A stretch of DNA of 61,113 bases from assembly GCA_025765615.1 (NCBI GenBank), contig JAIVFJ010000341.1, positions 1-61,113 on the forward strand. Reading direction: 5' to 3'. Positions 38,460 to 51,241 of this stretch are shown here, one piece after another. The position numbers were made by a program, and so were the translations under genes. The stretch is from Zopfochytrium polystomum. Its lineage: Eukaryota > Chytridiomycota > Chytridiomycetes > Chytridiales > Chytridiaceae. The notes under the pieces are model-generated. The model did not search any database. It saw only the letters and a program-made list of their open reading frames with translations, and had not been told where the DNA came from. The stretch's first letter is position 1; the number at the start of each line of letters is the position of its first letter.

Positions 38460-41234
38460 ATGGCCGCGCCGCCGTCGTTCGCCTCCCTCACGCACCTCTT
38501 CATCCGGACCTTCTCGCAGTCGTCCGCGACGAACCTGCAGGGACATGGGCCCGCGCGATGCGCCGTGCCTCCAGATCCTCAGCGTCAGGAACGCCAAGGG
38601 CGAATCCGTGAACGGCGGGGCCCGTCCCGCGCTCCCCCAACGACAGATTCGGTGAGTGGTGTGGAGGCCGCGGCGGCGACGACAAGACTTTGCCGGACAC
38701 TTGTCCGAATCTTGGCAGCCAACCTCGCACCGATGCGGACTGACCGACACGTCCACGCGACTGACGGACACATCCGATCACACTAACGATGACCTTCCTT
38801 CGTGCGCGCTTTCCAACGCTCATCTTCTACAACTCCCAATACAGGTCTTGTCATTTCGGATGGCATTCACTTTGCTCAAGCGATGCTCGCGACGGCCATG
38901 AACGAATTGGTGTATTTCGGGCGCCATTTACAAGTGCGGCCTGGTCCACGTAAAGTCGAGTTTGGCCAACGAAGTTCAGGATAAACGGTAAATAGCTCCC
39001 CCCGTCGACTTGCCGCACCAGCGCCAATGTCATCTCCGAATAATGAACGTTTGGCTCTTCTGCTTTCAGAGTCATCATTCTCAGGGACGTGCTCTGCAAC
39101 AAACCAGGGTGACTTGCCCCGCTTCGGATCGCCCATGCAAGATTTGACAAAGAGATGCCTGAAGGCTTGCCAATGGGCTTTGACGAGGCGACTGCGGTTG
39201 CCCGCTGCCACGACATTATTGAGAGGTATCAGGCAGCTTTCGGCATGGCCCCAGCTCCTCCCCCTCCACAAGAGCCCCAACCGGTCCAAAATCACGGGGT
39301 CCTACGGAATGGGGGGCGGAATGGGCGGCGGCATGCATCAGCAATCCGGTTACGGCCAGCCCAGTGAATCCATGTACGGCGGCGGCCAGTCAATGGGTTC
39401 GTCCAGCATGGCACCTAGGAATGGACCTCCCGGACCGAGCGTTGGGGGGCGGCGCGCCGGCAGTAGTGTTCCCCATTAGAGCGCTGACGCCGTACCAGAA
39501 CAAGTGGACCATCAAAGCCACGGTCCTTCAGAAGAGCGAAGTTCGGACCTTCACGAACAAGAACGGGGAAGGGAAACTATTCAGTGTAACTCTGGCCGAC
39601 GAATCTGTGCGTGAAACGTTTCCACGGTCTTGTTGAATTTTAATCGCTTAATCTACAAAGGGGGAGATTCGCGCAACGGGTTTTGGTGATGTTGTGACTC
39701 AGTTCTATGACCTTCTGGTGGAGAATCACGTCTTTTACGTCTCGCAAGCATCGATCAAAGTCGCTCGCAAGCAATATGCCGGCAGCAGTTCAGAATGAGT
39801 ATGAAATGACGCTCGAGTCGAAGACTCAAATCATTCCGGTAAGAGAATCCATGACGCCGTGAAAACAACTCACATAAAAACTGCAGTGCAGCGGTTCGAT
39901 CGCCACCGCGATACGGTATGAGCGTGTGCCACTCTCTCACCTGATGGATAAAGAGAAAGACGCAACCATTGGTAAGATACTAACATCTGCACTGTCACAA
40001 ACCTCATTCCGCTTTGCAGACGTCCTCGGTGTCGTCAAAGAAATTCAGGATGCAACAACCCTCGTTTCGAAGACCACCAACCGGCCGGTAAGTTGACCGA
40101 TTTCCGAGGTGTTGAAGTTTAATGAGTGGCTTTCCAGCTTGTGAAGCGAGACATCATTATGGTTGATGACTCGCGATTTGCTGTCCGTGCGACCCTGTGG
40201 GGACGGCAGGCAGAGACGTTTGTCCCTGATCCGGCGGACCCAAACCCGATTCTGCTTCTCAAGGGAGTCCGGGTTGGTGACTATGGAGGTCGATGTCTCA
40301 GTTGCATAGGAGGGACCTCCATGATCATCAACCCGGATGTCCCCGATGCGCACCGACTTCGTGGCTGGTACGACAATGCGCACGATGGTCCGTCCGCGCC
40401 TGGATTCGAGTTGTCGTCGTATTCGCAGAACGGGGTTATTCAAGGATCGTCTGGTGCAGTTGGCAGCATTTTGGCGAACGGAGCGGGAAGCGGTCCAAAG
40501 ACGTACAAGACTTTTGTGCAAGTGGATAACGAGAATCTGGGCAATGGCGAAAAGGTCGGTTTGGCGTGCAGGATGAGTTTTTGGTTTTTCTTTGCGTTTT
40601 TGTCTCACACTGTTTCTCGCTGGCAGGCGGACTATTTCACCGTTCGTGGCGCCACCGTTTGTGTTATACGGGAAAAAAGTCTGTCCTATCCGGCGTGCCA
40701 GTCGGCGGACTGTCAGAAAAAGGTTTCTTGTCCGACAATGGATGGCGGTGCGAGAAAATGCTCCAAATATTTCCCCACGCCGCAGTATCGGTTCGTGAAA
40801 GCTTTAATTTGCGTCCTCTTGCCTGCTTCTTCTCCTTCTGAATGATAGCGCTTCTTCCAGGTACATTTCGTCGATGCTCTTCTGCGACTTTACAGGGCAG
40901 CAGTGGGTCTCATTTTTCAACGAAACTGCCGAAGTCATATTCGGAAAGACGGGCGAACGAGCTGAATGCGATGTATGAGGAAAACGAGGACACCTTCAAG
41001 GAGTTCTTGAGGTCGTGCTTTTCAAGCAGTACAATTTGAGAATTCGGGCAAAGGTCGATACGTACAATGTGAGCACTTGTGTGTTTTTGCCCCTTGTTTG
41101 TCCTTGGTTAAACTAGAAGACTTTTTGGACAGTCCGAGAGCCGAGTGCGACTCACTTGCGTGAGCGTGGAGCCGATCCAGTATGGGCCGGGTGCTCACGA
41201 GCTTGCTGATTTGATCAAGGCATTTGGGGTCTAA
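38460..41234 (+). CDS. RPA1: Replication protein A, large subunit (RPA1)
   Basis: Recognisable in order: an N-terminal OB fold ([16 protein letters not shown]; then [22 protein letters not shown] after an intron; [13 protein letters not shown]), a Gly/Met/Gln-rich linker with QPVQN, DNA-binding domain A ([45 protein letters not shown]), a second OB fold ([35 protein letters not shown]), and domain C with a zinc ribbon ([10 protein letters not shown] … DNGWRCEKC) and the C-terminal [30 protein letters not shown]. The zinc ribbon is broken by one extra A near 40757 (GAGAAAATGC). RPA coats single-stranded DNA in replication, repair and recombination. At least nine short introns; the first (38652–38845) is about 190 nt. 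The promoter is shared with the CCDC174-like gene. Confidence 0.93.
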
Positions 41235-41448
41235 TTTTGTCACTAGTTTCCTTTGTTTTGGTTGGGCACAATGATTGGGCAAGCTGCGGCTTGCCCGGCT
41301 TCCTTCCAGTTCTTCAAAAATATGCCGTTTTAGTCTTCGCGTTTGGAATATACATGGGGGTGGCTTGTGATTCTTGGTCGTGTGGATTGTCACGCAGTGA
41401 CTTGTCAGACAAACTTGTCACTTTCATTCTTTCTCTTCTCTGCTCGGG

Positions 41449-42493
41449 ATGCCGAAAGCAGCACCACGTCGCATCGCCTCTAGAGCGGCCAGCAGGCCGG
41501 CGGCCGCGACGTCCACGCCGATCGCAAAGACAGACCTCAAGCCAACAGCCGCACCATCGGTGGCGACCGCTCCAGCAGCGATCGCATCGTCTGGCAACCT
41601 GACGACGCCGTCTTCGCTTTCTTCTTTAACAGCGGCCACATCGGCGCCAGCAGTCACAACAGCGCAGACCCAACCGGCCCCAGGCGAGACGTCGCAGCTG
41701 AGCAAGAAGGAGCGGAGGGAGCAGCGCAAGGAGAAGTGGCTTGAAAGTGCGTTGGGGTGGTCGAGCTCACTGATTGCTGTTGTTTGTTTCCCTGCACAAT
41801 ACCGAATCTCTTGTTTTTCTGGTTTCTCCTTTTGATACGGACCCTCCCCTCCCAACCCCCGAACAAACGCGTTCCCACCCCTCCGGAACGGAACGCACAC
41901 AGAAATCTCGGGGACGTACGCTCGGCGCAAGGTGCAGGAGCGGAAGCAGGCGCTCCTGCGGACGTACGGCGCGGCGGGCGACATGTCTGCGTTGGCGGCC
42001 GAGACGGACGCTCTGCACGAGGCGCTGACGGCGGGCGGTGGCGAAGGCGGGGTGGCGGAGACGGGGAAGAAGAAGAAGAAGAAGGCGGCGACGGCACACT
42101 CGGCGGCGGCGAATAAGGGCAGCGGCGCGGCGGCGGCGGCACCGCGCGGCGCGGTGAAGCAGAGCGCGAGGCGGAAGGAGGCGTGAGTGTTGTTGTTGTT
42201 ATTTGGAGTGCGTCGAGATCTTGCGTTTTGTTCTGTGGCGTCGCTGTTGCTGTTTTGTGTGCACACGCGCGGCGGGACCTTGCTGACCATTATCTTGCAC
42301 CGCCCACCTCTTCCTCCTTTCCCCCTTTCAACTTCCGCTTCCCTTTCGCCCTCAACCCCCCACCAACAGCCTGAAAGAGATGGTGCGCCTCCAGAACGTG
42401 CTAGCGCACTCTGCGTTCAAGAGCAACCCGTTCGATACCATCCAGACGCATGTGATGAATACCATGGCCATGGCGAAAAAAGAGTCATCGTGA
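41449..42493 (+). CDS. SLX9: Ribosome biogenesis protein SLX9
   Basis: Three exons (41449–41746, 41903–42182, 42370–42493) give an intact 233-residue protein. The N-terminus is Ala/Thr/Pro-rich; then comes the SLX9/FAM207 core LSKKERREQRKEKWLEKISGTYARRKVQERKQALL, a Lys-rich tract (KKKKKK) likely serving as a nucleolar signal, and the C-terminal block LKEMVRLQNVLAHSAFKSNPFDTIQTHV, which is typical of the family. SLX9 binds the pre-40S particle and helps 18S rRNA maturation and export. The gene starts 214 nt after the RPA1 stop on the same strand. Identity rests on the core and C-terminal motifs; the linker is low-complexity and longer than in yeast. Confidence 0.85.
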
Positions 42494-43076
42494 CGGGGTG
42501 GAGAGGTGGGTGGAGAGTGGTGGGCCGGGCCGGGGAGGGCTACAAAGCCCAGCGTTCTCGAAGCAGTGCGCGCGTTCGATAGGGGCTTGATTTCCTCCCC
42601 ATCATTGTTTTTTTTTTTTTTTTTTTGTTTGTTTCTTTTTCTTTCTCCTCTGTCCTAAAGTTATGCTCATTGAGGGAAATATATGCTGTGTCTCAGCATT
42701 TTTTTGTTTTTTTTTTCGATAGTGGGGAGGACCCCACGTGTTCGGGTTGGCCTTCTTTTTTTTTTTTTTTTTTTTTTCCCGGTTTTGTGGTTTGGTGTCT
42801 GTCAGGGCTTCCTCTTGTCACAAGCCCATATCGGGCGAGCATGTGCCGCCAGCTCCACATTCCCGCAATCGAGCAGAACCTGCGAGCGTGTGCGTGGATA
42901 TAGCGCGTGACATTCGCCGCTCAAAAGTCTGTATTGAGTGAGCCACGAGCTGGATGGATGGAGGAAGGGGCTTTCAACAAAGAAGTCAAGGAAAAACAAA
43001 AAGAGAAAAACAGTTTAGAGAAGAGCTTCGCAGGGCAAGCTGCGCATGGCGTGCTGCGTGGTTATTGCGTCGGATT

Positions 43077-43078
<2 letters not shown>

Positions 43079-43125
<47 letters not shown>
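43079..43125. repeat. (TC)n microsatellite
   Basis: About 45 nt of uninterrupted TC dinucleotides followed by a T run. Confidence 0.95.
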
Positions 43126-43133
<8 letters not shown>

Positions 43134-43306
43134 TCGATTCCATTTCTGCTTGCGATAACCACGAAGCTCACGTGGTGCGCTCTGCATTTCGGCCTTGCTG
43201 CATGGTGCGCCTGGCCTGTTTTTTACATCGGTCCAGAGGCTTTGGATCGATGTCTGAGTGGCAAAGAAAAGCTTTCGCTGTGGAAAGTCAGCGAGACAGA
43301 GAGAAT

Positions 43307-43338
43307 AAGATAGAGCGAGAGAGAGAGAGGAGAGAGAG

Positions 43339-43380
<42 letters not shown>

Positions 43381-43384
43381 AGAA
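43307..43384. repeat. (GA)n microsatellite, interrupted
   Basis: GA dinucleotides broken by GAGGAGAGAGGAG phases, about 78 nt. Confidence 0.95.
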
Positions 43385-45683
43385 AGTCACCTCGGCTCTG
43401 GAGTGGAAGGCAGGGGGTGCATGTTTGCTGTAGTTGCGGTAAGCGGTAAGCGCGAGACTGCGGATCGATAGGTCCAACAGCTTTGTCTACGATCTATTAT
43501 CTGTCTATCGCGCGTCCTTGTGACCGCGTCCACGTCACGCGGATTCCTTGTATTTGTTCGTTATCTTTCTTCTCGATTGTCGTTGTTGGTGTTTGGTTCT
43601 GAAAATCTGGTTGTTTGAGTCGAAGCTCAAGGCGAAAAGGGGGAAAGAAAACGGGGCACGGGCGGCGGCTAAACTATCATCGTTGGTGCTATGTTTTGGC
43701 TGTTGTTTGGAAGAAGCAAGAGTAGAAACAAACAAGCTCAACTGCTCGACCTGTTGTCTTTTTTCTCCCGGTTGTTTGCCGGCGTTCGCTCGCGTGTTGC
43801 CAATTTCAGCGCCGCCTTGCTGCCGTCGCCTCTTTGCCGCCCGCGTGCACCACCCGTTGTTCACGGGGCGGGGTTGGGTCTTCCCGGCACGTGGATTATT
43901 GGGGCCCGCGGGTGATTCCTCGCGCGTGGCGGCGCGGGCAAAAAATACGCAAGTCATGCAAATGCGGCTGACGTGTCACGCGGGGCGTCGTTTCGTTGTC
44001 GGATCTGTGCGCCGGCTGGTCTTTCAGCGCTTGTCCACTCGCTCGCCGCCTGCAGTAGCAACTTTTTGCGGGTGATTTTGTTTTCGTCCGAGCAGCCAAA
44101 TGACGATTGTGAAGCCGCAATCGAGGAAGCAAGAAAAACATACATGAGAGTTCCTTTCCGATTGCATTCTGCATGCCTCTGCGGTCCAAGTGATAATCTG
44201 GGGCGGATCAGTAAACAACGAGATTGTAAATTGGCGGTAGTCTAAAATAAATTTGTTTACCAATCGAGGAAGCATCCTTTACTTCCTCGCGCCCTTCGGA
44301 GCCAAGGAATGTTTTGTTTCTGTGTGTGCTTCTTTGAACGGAGGCGGTACAGAGAACCTCATCGATAGCGGGCATCGATTCGGGGTGTGTGCCTCCTTCC
44401 GATCTCTGACTTTTCCGTCGCTCTGTCCCAGCATGCAGCCGCACCCCCTCGACCCCAAACCCGTCCCATGCATAACGAAGAAGTACTCATTCAAAGTCAC
44501 AGAAACGAATTGCATGATAACAGAAGCTGAGCTCTTTCTTGGACGGAACGTGCGGGCTCCTCAGCCGCTGGTAAATGGCTGTCGAGCGAGTTTCTGTATT
44601 TACCGCCCGTATCGCGCCTTTCGGTGGAGGGTTGGGTGGGGATTGCCAGCATGCAATTGTATAACCTATTGGTGTGGACAACTGTCTCCACTCTGGCCCC
44701 CACGCTCACGCAACCGAATGGGAACGGCGTTAAATTCAGGGTCCCATTTGCTCTCCACCCCTTCCAAACCCACTTTCGCACATGGCTTGGACTGGACCGT
44801 TTCGTCACCCTCCCTCTCGTGATGAGGTTGACTATCCGATTGGTCTAAGAAAAGAAGGCGTCATTTCTGCGTTGTGCGCGTGGACCCAGAAACTCGACAA
44901 GCAACAAAGAAGGAGAGATAAAGAAAACTATTTGTCTGTCGGTCTGTCTGTCTGTCGCTGTTTGCTTCGATCGCGATCGAAGGAAAAGAAAAAAGACAAA
45001 AGAGTTTCACTTTCTTTGGTCAGCAGGCTTTTTTTTTCCTTCGATGGTGACACCAGCGGCTCGGGTTTTCTTGTTTTTTTTTATGGATTTCCACTTTCTT
45101 TTTTTGCCCTTTTCCGACGTTTTTCTTTTGCTCACTGTTGTTTTTTCGACCGAGCTGATTTTTCCCGGATAAGCAGATAGAGTGGGCTTTTTGGCATTTC
45201 CTGGGTCCTTTTTTTTCCTTTTCCCTGCTATTTTTTGCTGTCTTTTTGTCCGTAACGCACGCACATGAGCCGAGCACGCATCGCCGCCCACACACAGCGT
45301 GAGGCAGACAGGCAGACAGACGCTTGCAAATAAGCAGGAATTCAATCAACAGAAAACTGGTCTTCCTCTTTCATGTGATTGTCACAGCCGCCCGCGCGTG
45401 CCTCCACGTGAAAAGGAAGCCAGGCAGGCAGGAAAGGGTTTGTTTGGTGTTGTCCTGTTCTCAAAAAGAGAAAAATAGGGGGGACAATTGAAGAGGGGGG
45501 GAAAAAAAAAAAAGCCAGAGCGAAAAGAAAACTGGAAAATGCAGTGGAAAAATTTCAAGCGCCGCCGTCCCATCCATCCACCCATCGTCCAAATCACGCT
45601 CGCCCCCACTCGCCCCTTTGCCGGCTCGGAATCACATGCTTTCTGGGTGAGGAAAGAGGCCTCGAGAGGACAGAGGCAGAGGT

Positions 45684-45689
<6 letters not shown>

Positions 45690-45757
<68 letters not shown>
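45690..45757. repeat. (GA)n microsatellite, one interruption
   Basis: About 66 nt of GA dinucleotides with a single GG interruption near 45714. Confidence 0.95.
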
Positions 45758-45759
<2 letters not shown>

Positions 45760-46164
45760 GTGAGGAGGTGAGAGGCGAGAGACCAAGTGCACACCGTATC
45801 CAGACAGAGACATAGAGAGAGGGAGGCAGAGACGCAGAGAGAGACAGAGAGAAAGAGAGGGGCAACACCGGAAACTGGACGAGCAATAAAAACATAGCTC
45901 CCTCCCGCCAACCCTTCATTCCACGATCCCCCCCGTCCCCGCCGTCTTCACCAGCACACCTTCTTGGCCCCGTATATAGGACCCCATCCTCCCTCACCCA
46001 CTCAATCGGAAACGCGCCGATCCTCGGCACACGCTCAACGAAGTAATCGGCCAGTCGTCCCCCCGCCGTAACCCACATACGAACCTTTACACCACCCATC
46101 AGTGACGACGTGGAATCTGCCAGGATCGCCTCCAACTCGGACTCAGTAACAGCAGTATATTTTA

Positions 46165-47547
46165 ATGGCGCCCACCACACTCACGGCAGCCCCCGGGGTG
46201 ATCTTACGCCTCACAGTCGGAACACTGGAGAACCTGCAATCTGCCAGCGACGAAGCCTCCATTTCCTCGTTCTGGACTGGTGAGCCAACCTTCTCATTGT
46301 CCTTTTTCTTTGGTTTGTTAGAACGCCGCCAAGCTCACCAACCCAAAACGCGACGTTCAATCCTACTCCCAATCGCCTGCCAGTCTTTACCAAGTGCAAG
46401 GATAACCTTGAAAATGGTCGCCGTCTTGAAAACCTGAGCTGGAGGTATGAGTTGTCGATCAGACTCTGAACTATGTTTGTCCAATTTTTTCTCACTTCAT
46501 TTTGTTCAATCCAGGCTGTGGTACAGGTCCACTCACATACAACAAAAAGATGCACGAATCAAAGGCATCACGGCATCCCGAAGCTCCTCAAATTCCTCTT
46601 CTGCCTCTGAGCACGCGAGCTCCCAGTCCTCTGATGCCCCCATGCCAATAGACCCCACAGACTCCACCCACTCCCCCAGAACCTCGACCGCGCCACAGAC
46701 AGATTCCACTGCTGCCAACCGTGCAAGTTTCTTCATCGCCAGCAGCCACACCTCAGAAGAAAGCGTGGAGGAAAATCACCGACGCCCCACGAACCGTGTA
46801 GTCCTTCAGATTCCAGTAAATATTTCACCCGACGACATTGACGAGGACTTGGACGCCTCCGACTTTGATGACGAAGACGACGAGTTCGACGACGACGACG
46901 ACGACGACGAGGACGAGTATGAGGACGACGACGAAGATTACGACGACAACGAAAACTACGACGACGACCAAACCATGGACCAGCGGGAGGACGACTTGAG
47001 CTTGCTGTTCCGCAAGCAGGACCTGCCGGACCCGGCGTCCTCCCGACCTCCCTCGCCTCCTGGACAATCCTCCTCTGCTTTATCTCCGGTCCTGAAGGAT
47101 TCCCCCTCTCGAAAGTCTCTGCTCTCCGAAGCCATTGCGGGCGGCGGTCTCCAGCGCTCCGTGTCCCTTTTTGGCGACCGCCTGTTGAACGCAACCTCGT
47201 CGCGATGTCCCAGCACGAGTAACTGCCCGCGAGCTACCCTTGCACCGCTGCCAGGCTCCGCCCCAAGCGCTTTAAACACAGCTCCGTTGTCGGCGCAACC
47301 GTCCGCCTCTTCCATCCAAGTTGAGTCGCAGGAGCCGTTGGCCGTGGACGCGCCGGTGCAGGCGCCGTCGGACACCGCAACTGTACTCTCTGAATCACTG
47401 AGGCGGAATCTTTTGTTCGACCGGCTCATGCCCTTTAACGTTCTGCACTTGAAGAACCATCCGACCGGCGCAACGTCCGGCGTCCCCGGGCCTTCACAGA
47501 TGGCGCGCGGCACCGACCCTTTGGCCGACATGAATGGCTGGTGGTGA
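46165..47547 (+). CDS. Fungal AreA/GATA-like N-terminal domain protein (DUF1752)
   Basis: Three exons (46165–46279, 46384–46444, 46515–47547) join into an intact 402-residue protein. Across both junctions they build SSFWTVFTKCKDNLENGRRLENLSWRLWYRS, the DUF1752 signature found at the N-terminus of fungal AreA-type and related nitrogen/carbon regulators. The second exon is only 61 nt and lies wholly inside the motif. The rest is Ser/Thr/Pro-rich with a strong acidic run at about residues 168–213 (long stretches of Asp) and no GATA zinc finger, so this is not AreA itself. The C-terminal FNVLHLKNHPTGATSGVPGPSQ may be a second conserved segment. Likely a cytoplasmic or nuclear regulatory adaptor, possibly of a protein phosphatase or transcription factor; the exact role is unknown. 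It is the best single marker that the host is a fungus. Confidence 0.85.
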
Positions 47548-48127
47548 AATGGCTTGGCGCGATTCTCTTTCGGATTGGATTAGTGTTTATACGTTTTTGT
47601 GAGGATATACCCCATACACTCCATCAGTTTTTTGTTCAAACTCTCAAGCACACCAACCTCTCTCTTGAAAAGCACGCTGCTTGCTCGTTGGTGAAAGTGA
47701 AGGGCGGGAACTGGGAATCATTCAATCGACGGGAGGAAAATAGTATTTATTGCATGGAATGGATTCACAAGGAACCTTTCTTATATCTCGTGTGCTGTTT
47801 CCTCTGCCCTGTACATCCGTTCCCGCTAACCCCTTCGGCAAATGTCCTGCTGCACTCCTCGTACAATTTGACTTATGGCATCCATGCATCAAACACACAT
47901 TGAACTGCCACACACACCTTCACGGTTCTGAGCATGGATTAAAGCTGTGTTTATAATACATCCATCGACTGCCAGTAGATCGAACAAAGTTTCTTGGTCG
48001 GGCCGAGGCCAAGCAACGCACCGAAGAAGCAAAAGGAAAAAAGAAAGAAAGAAACCCTGATCGTGGCTTTGTTTCACACACGAGCAGCAAACAAATCCCC
48101 ACCCACACCCCCAACAACCAACACGGG
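47548..48127. other. Intergenic region
   Basis: 3' region of the DUF1752 gene and about 250 nt of upstream sequence for the UPF0652 gene. No gene or clear signal seen. Confidence 0.5.
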
Positions 48128-50787
48128 ATGCCGCCCGCCAATCCCCTCAACGACATCCTCAACGGCAACGTCGACACCTACCTCCGCATCCGTCGCGCCA
48201 ACGGCAGCGGCGGCGGCGGCGACTCACCGATGCGCGACGTGTCCGACTCGGATGACGAGGACGACGACCCCGAAGCCGCCGCCCCCGACGCCGATCACCC
48301 GATGCAGCAGCAGCAGCAGCCAGCAGGAGCAGCCGTCTTCTGCATCGACTGCGAAGACCAACCGGCCTCGCTGTTCTGCGACACGTGCGGCGACCCGTTC
48401 TGCCGCGTGTGCTTTGACGCGATCCACAGGAAGGGGTCGCGGCGATCGCACGTCGTTAGGGGGTTCCGCGGCGGGGCGGGGGCGTCCGCCGCCGGCCAGG
48501 GTGACGGCGAGGGCGCAGCTGCGGTGGTGGGGAATGGGCCCGGGAAGCGGGTGCGGCGCGGGAGGGACGCGGACGACGACGACGAGGACGAGACGGAGAA
48601 CGGCGAGGACGCCGACTTTGCGGTGGAGCAAGACGCGGCAGCTGCCGCCGCCGCCGCCCCCGAGTTCCGCATGCTCGGCACGGACGCGGCCGCCAGCCTC
48701 CTCACGACGACCTCCTCTCAACCCACAGACCCGGGCGACTACTTTCTAACCCGCGCGCAGTACATCCCCGTTCGTCTGACGCTCTCCGAGCGCAAGCTGC
48801 TTCGGCTGCTAGAGGCGGCGCTCAACGTCTCGGAGTACACGGACAAGATTGACGTGCTGACGTACGGCAGCAAGACCCGGCGGCAGGTGGCGCAGATCCA
48901 GGAGCTGTGCTCGGTGATTTCGGGGCTGGTGCTCGCGGCGGATTATAAGGAGGGACAGGTGCTGTTTAAGGAGAGGAGCTTTGAAGATAATGAAGAGTTT
49001 TTTCAGAGGATCTGTGAGTATGCCGGTGACGGGGGGAAGGGGGGCAACGTCTTTGCTTTTTGCTCTTCGCTTGCTACATCATGTCGCAACTCGCCCTCCC
49101 CTTGTTCTCGCGTACTCGCTTTCTCGTCGCTCTTGACCACTGGAGGTTGTTTGTTTACACTCGGGGTGGTCGAGCGACTTGGCCTGTTTTGTCAACCTCC
49201 CTGATTGCAAGCACGTGCCAACTGATAACGTTTCTTACTTTCGACACGAACCTCCCACTCCTGCACAGTCGAGCTCGGCCGCCGCCACAAAATTATGAAC
49301 CCGGAAAAGATGCGCTCGACCTATGGCAAGCTCATATACCTGCTCCAAGACTCGCAGATCCCCGAGGTCAAGGACCTCCTCCAGTTTTCGTGCGTCAAGG
49401 ACATTGTGACCGTCCACCGCGTGCTCGAGGCCGGCAACGCGCTTGACGTGTTGCGTGATCCGATGATTGTGCCGGCAACAATGGAGATTCTATCGGAGGG
49501 CCGGCCGCGGAGGGAGGTTCAGATGGATATTAAGCGGAAGGAGAGGGCTATCGAGACCCTGGCCAAGAAGTACTCGAACTCGCAGGTGGGGGCGCTTGGG
49601 AGTTGGCTGACTCTTGTTTGAAGATTGCTCTGCGCTGTGTGTAGGGAGTTTTAGTGACATTGCGTTGTTTTTTTCCCCGCCAGATATCTGATGAGCGAGT
49701 TAAGCAGTGCTTGTACAGCATTGGCGACAACCACGCTTTTTTGCGCGTCAACAGGTGAGGCTTGCCCGATGACTCCACATTCTGGATTTACTGCAACTTT
49801 GCTAAAACACTTCCCACTGTGCAAAGAGATCCTTGCGACAAAATGATCGGCTATTTAAAAACATATTTCTCACCAGACAAGCCCGAGAGCCCAAAGTTCT
49901 CACTTGCGATCCAGGTTTGGCAGCGAGTGCCTGTTCAATGCTTATCGACTAATCATCGGGGGTTTCCGCGTGTAGGGCGGGAGAGGTGGCGCGAGGCTGA
50001 GCCATGACCACCAAAAGCAATACAACTACGTGCTGCAGTCACTTACCTTGTGGCGCGAAATCATGCATGGTGAGTGGAGCGTCAGTACGTGTATTTGTTC
50101 GAATTATTAACTCCCATCCACCCAACAGACATGTTCATGCTATGGGGATTTGCCGAGTCAGACCTGCTCAACGAAGACAACTACTACCGTCTTCGCGACA
50201 CGGGACAGGGTCTGAACCGCATGCAGGCGGCCCCAAAGACCTCACGGCTGATGCACCACGATCTTGCATCGGGCGCAGAAGAAGGTCGGCTACTGGGTCG
50301 GATCGTCCGTGATTCACATGGGGGACGTTGTAAGTTGATCGGCTTGAATTTTTGCGCGGGCGCAGAGCGGGGTGGATATCCGTACCGCATCGCGACTCTG
50401 ACACATCCTTCCTTGCAATCCGTCAGAACGTCCCGAACGCGCTCATGTTCATCGACAAGTACACGCAAATCTTTCGCATCCTCCTGCCCATCGTGCGGTG
50501 CCTAGAGTCGCTGGACGCGCTGGCAGTGCCGGCGAACGCAGGGCTGCAGCGCTACTTCAACGACACGTTTGGCGGCGTCGAGGCCCTCCGCAAGACGATC
50601 CTGACCGACTTTTTCCGGCACGGGTTCGACGGCAGCGGGGGCGGACAACTTTTTCTCGGCGGGGTCGTGCATCGACGGGCGGCTGACGAGCGCGTGGAAC
50701 TGGTGCTCCAACATTGAGAAGAAGGAGTACTTCCACGCGTTTTTGCTGTCTGGGTTTGTCGGGTTCGACGGGGAGTGGGGACAGTGA
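48128..50787 (+). CDS. UPF0652 (DUF2009) protein with B-box-like zinc finger
   Basis: Residues about 71–110 form a B-box-type zinc finger (CIDCEDQPASLFCDTCGDPFC … HRKGSRRSH). An acidic/Gly-Ala-rich linker follows, then the long DUF2009 domain beginning YIPVRLTLSERKLLRLLEAALNVSEYTDKID and continuing over several exons: QIQELCSVISGLVLAADYKEGQ, FELGRRHKIMNPEKMRSTYGKLIYLLQDSQIPEV, KQCLYSIGDNHAFLRVNR, VGSSVIHMGDV, NVPNALMFIDKYTQIFRILLPIV and a C-terminal WNWCSNIEKKEYFHAFLLSGFVGFDGEWG. Introns with clean joins: 49014–49268, 49586–49683, 49755–49826, 49915–49975, 50070–50128, 50330–50426. Frame slips at about 50275 and in the G run near 50637 interrupt otherwise conserved sequence. The domain is widespread in eukaryotes but biochemically uncharacterised as far as I know. 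Confidence 0.9.
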
Positions 50788-51241
50788 AGGTGGGGGCGGA
50801 ATCTCCACTTCTCTCATTTTTTTTTCCTTCGTCTTTCGGGGGGCTGTGTTGAGAATGTCGAACGCTTTTTTTGAAAGAACAAAATAAAGCGTGAATCGTA
50901 CGATTAGTTGCTGGAGTGTTGTGAACTGCAAGCTTTTTTGCTGCCGCGATTTACTTTCCCCACTGTTCTTGCAAAGAAGTAGGTGGCTTTGGAGTGGATA
51001 TTGGACGAAGAAACAGCGAACGGGATGGAACCGACACGCACAGCCACCTCCAATTTGGGCGGGGGCACGGACTTCAGTAACAAATACACCAAGCCGTCTG
51101 TCTCTCGGTCTGGGTCTGGCCTTGTCACACACAACTCTCGATCCTCTGGCACAGAAGCGATTGGAATCGTTCTCTTTTCGACGAAATTCAAAAAGTCATT
51201 GTCGTGGTTTTTGTGTTGCGCCTCCGCTACCCACCAACGCC
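50788..51241. other. Intergenic region
   Basis: Holds an AATAAA (50882) shortly after the UPF0652 stop and the upstream region of the SLC44 gene. No other gene seen. Confidence 0.5.

Larger units (their letters stand above)
42494..46164. other. Microsatellite-rich stretch, no supported gene
   Basis: About 3.7 kb of simple-sequence DNA: T runs at 42608–42626 and 42756–42777, a CT tract (43079–43125), two GA tracts (43307–43384, 45690–45757), a (TCTG)n tract near 44934–44956 and T-rich DNA at 45020–45240. One minus-strand frame (45900–46180) reads like protein (aromatic-rich, TAGGRLADYFVERVPRIG) but has no ATG, is preceded directly by a stop and overlaps the next gene's start; it could be an exon, or chance. 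A GTATATAGG at about 45971 may be a TATA box for the downstream gene. Confidence 0.45.
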
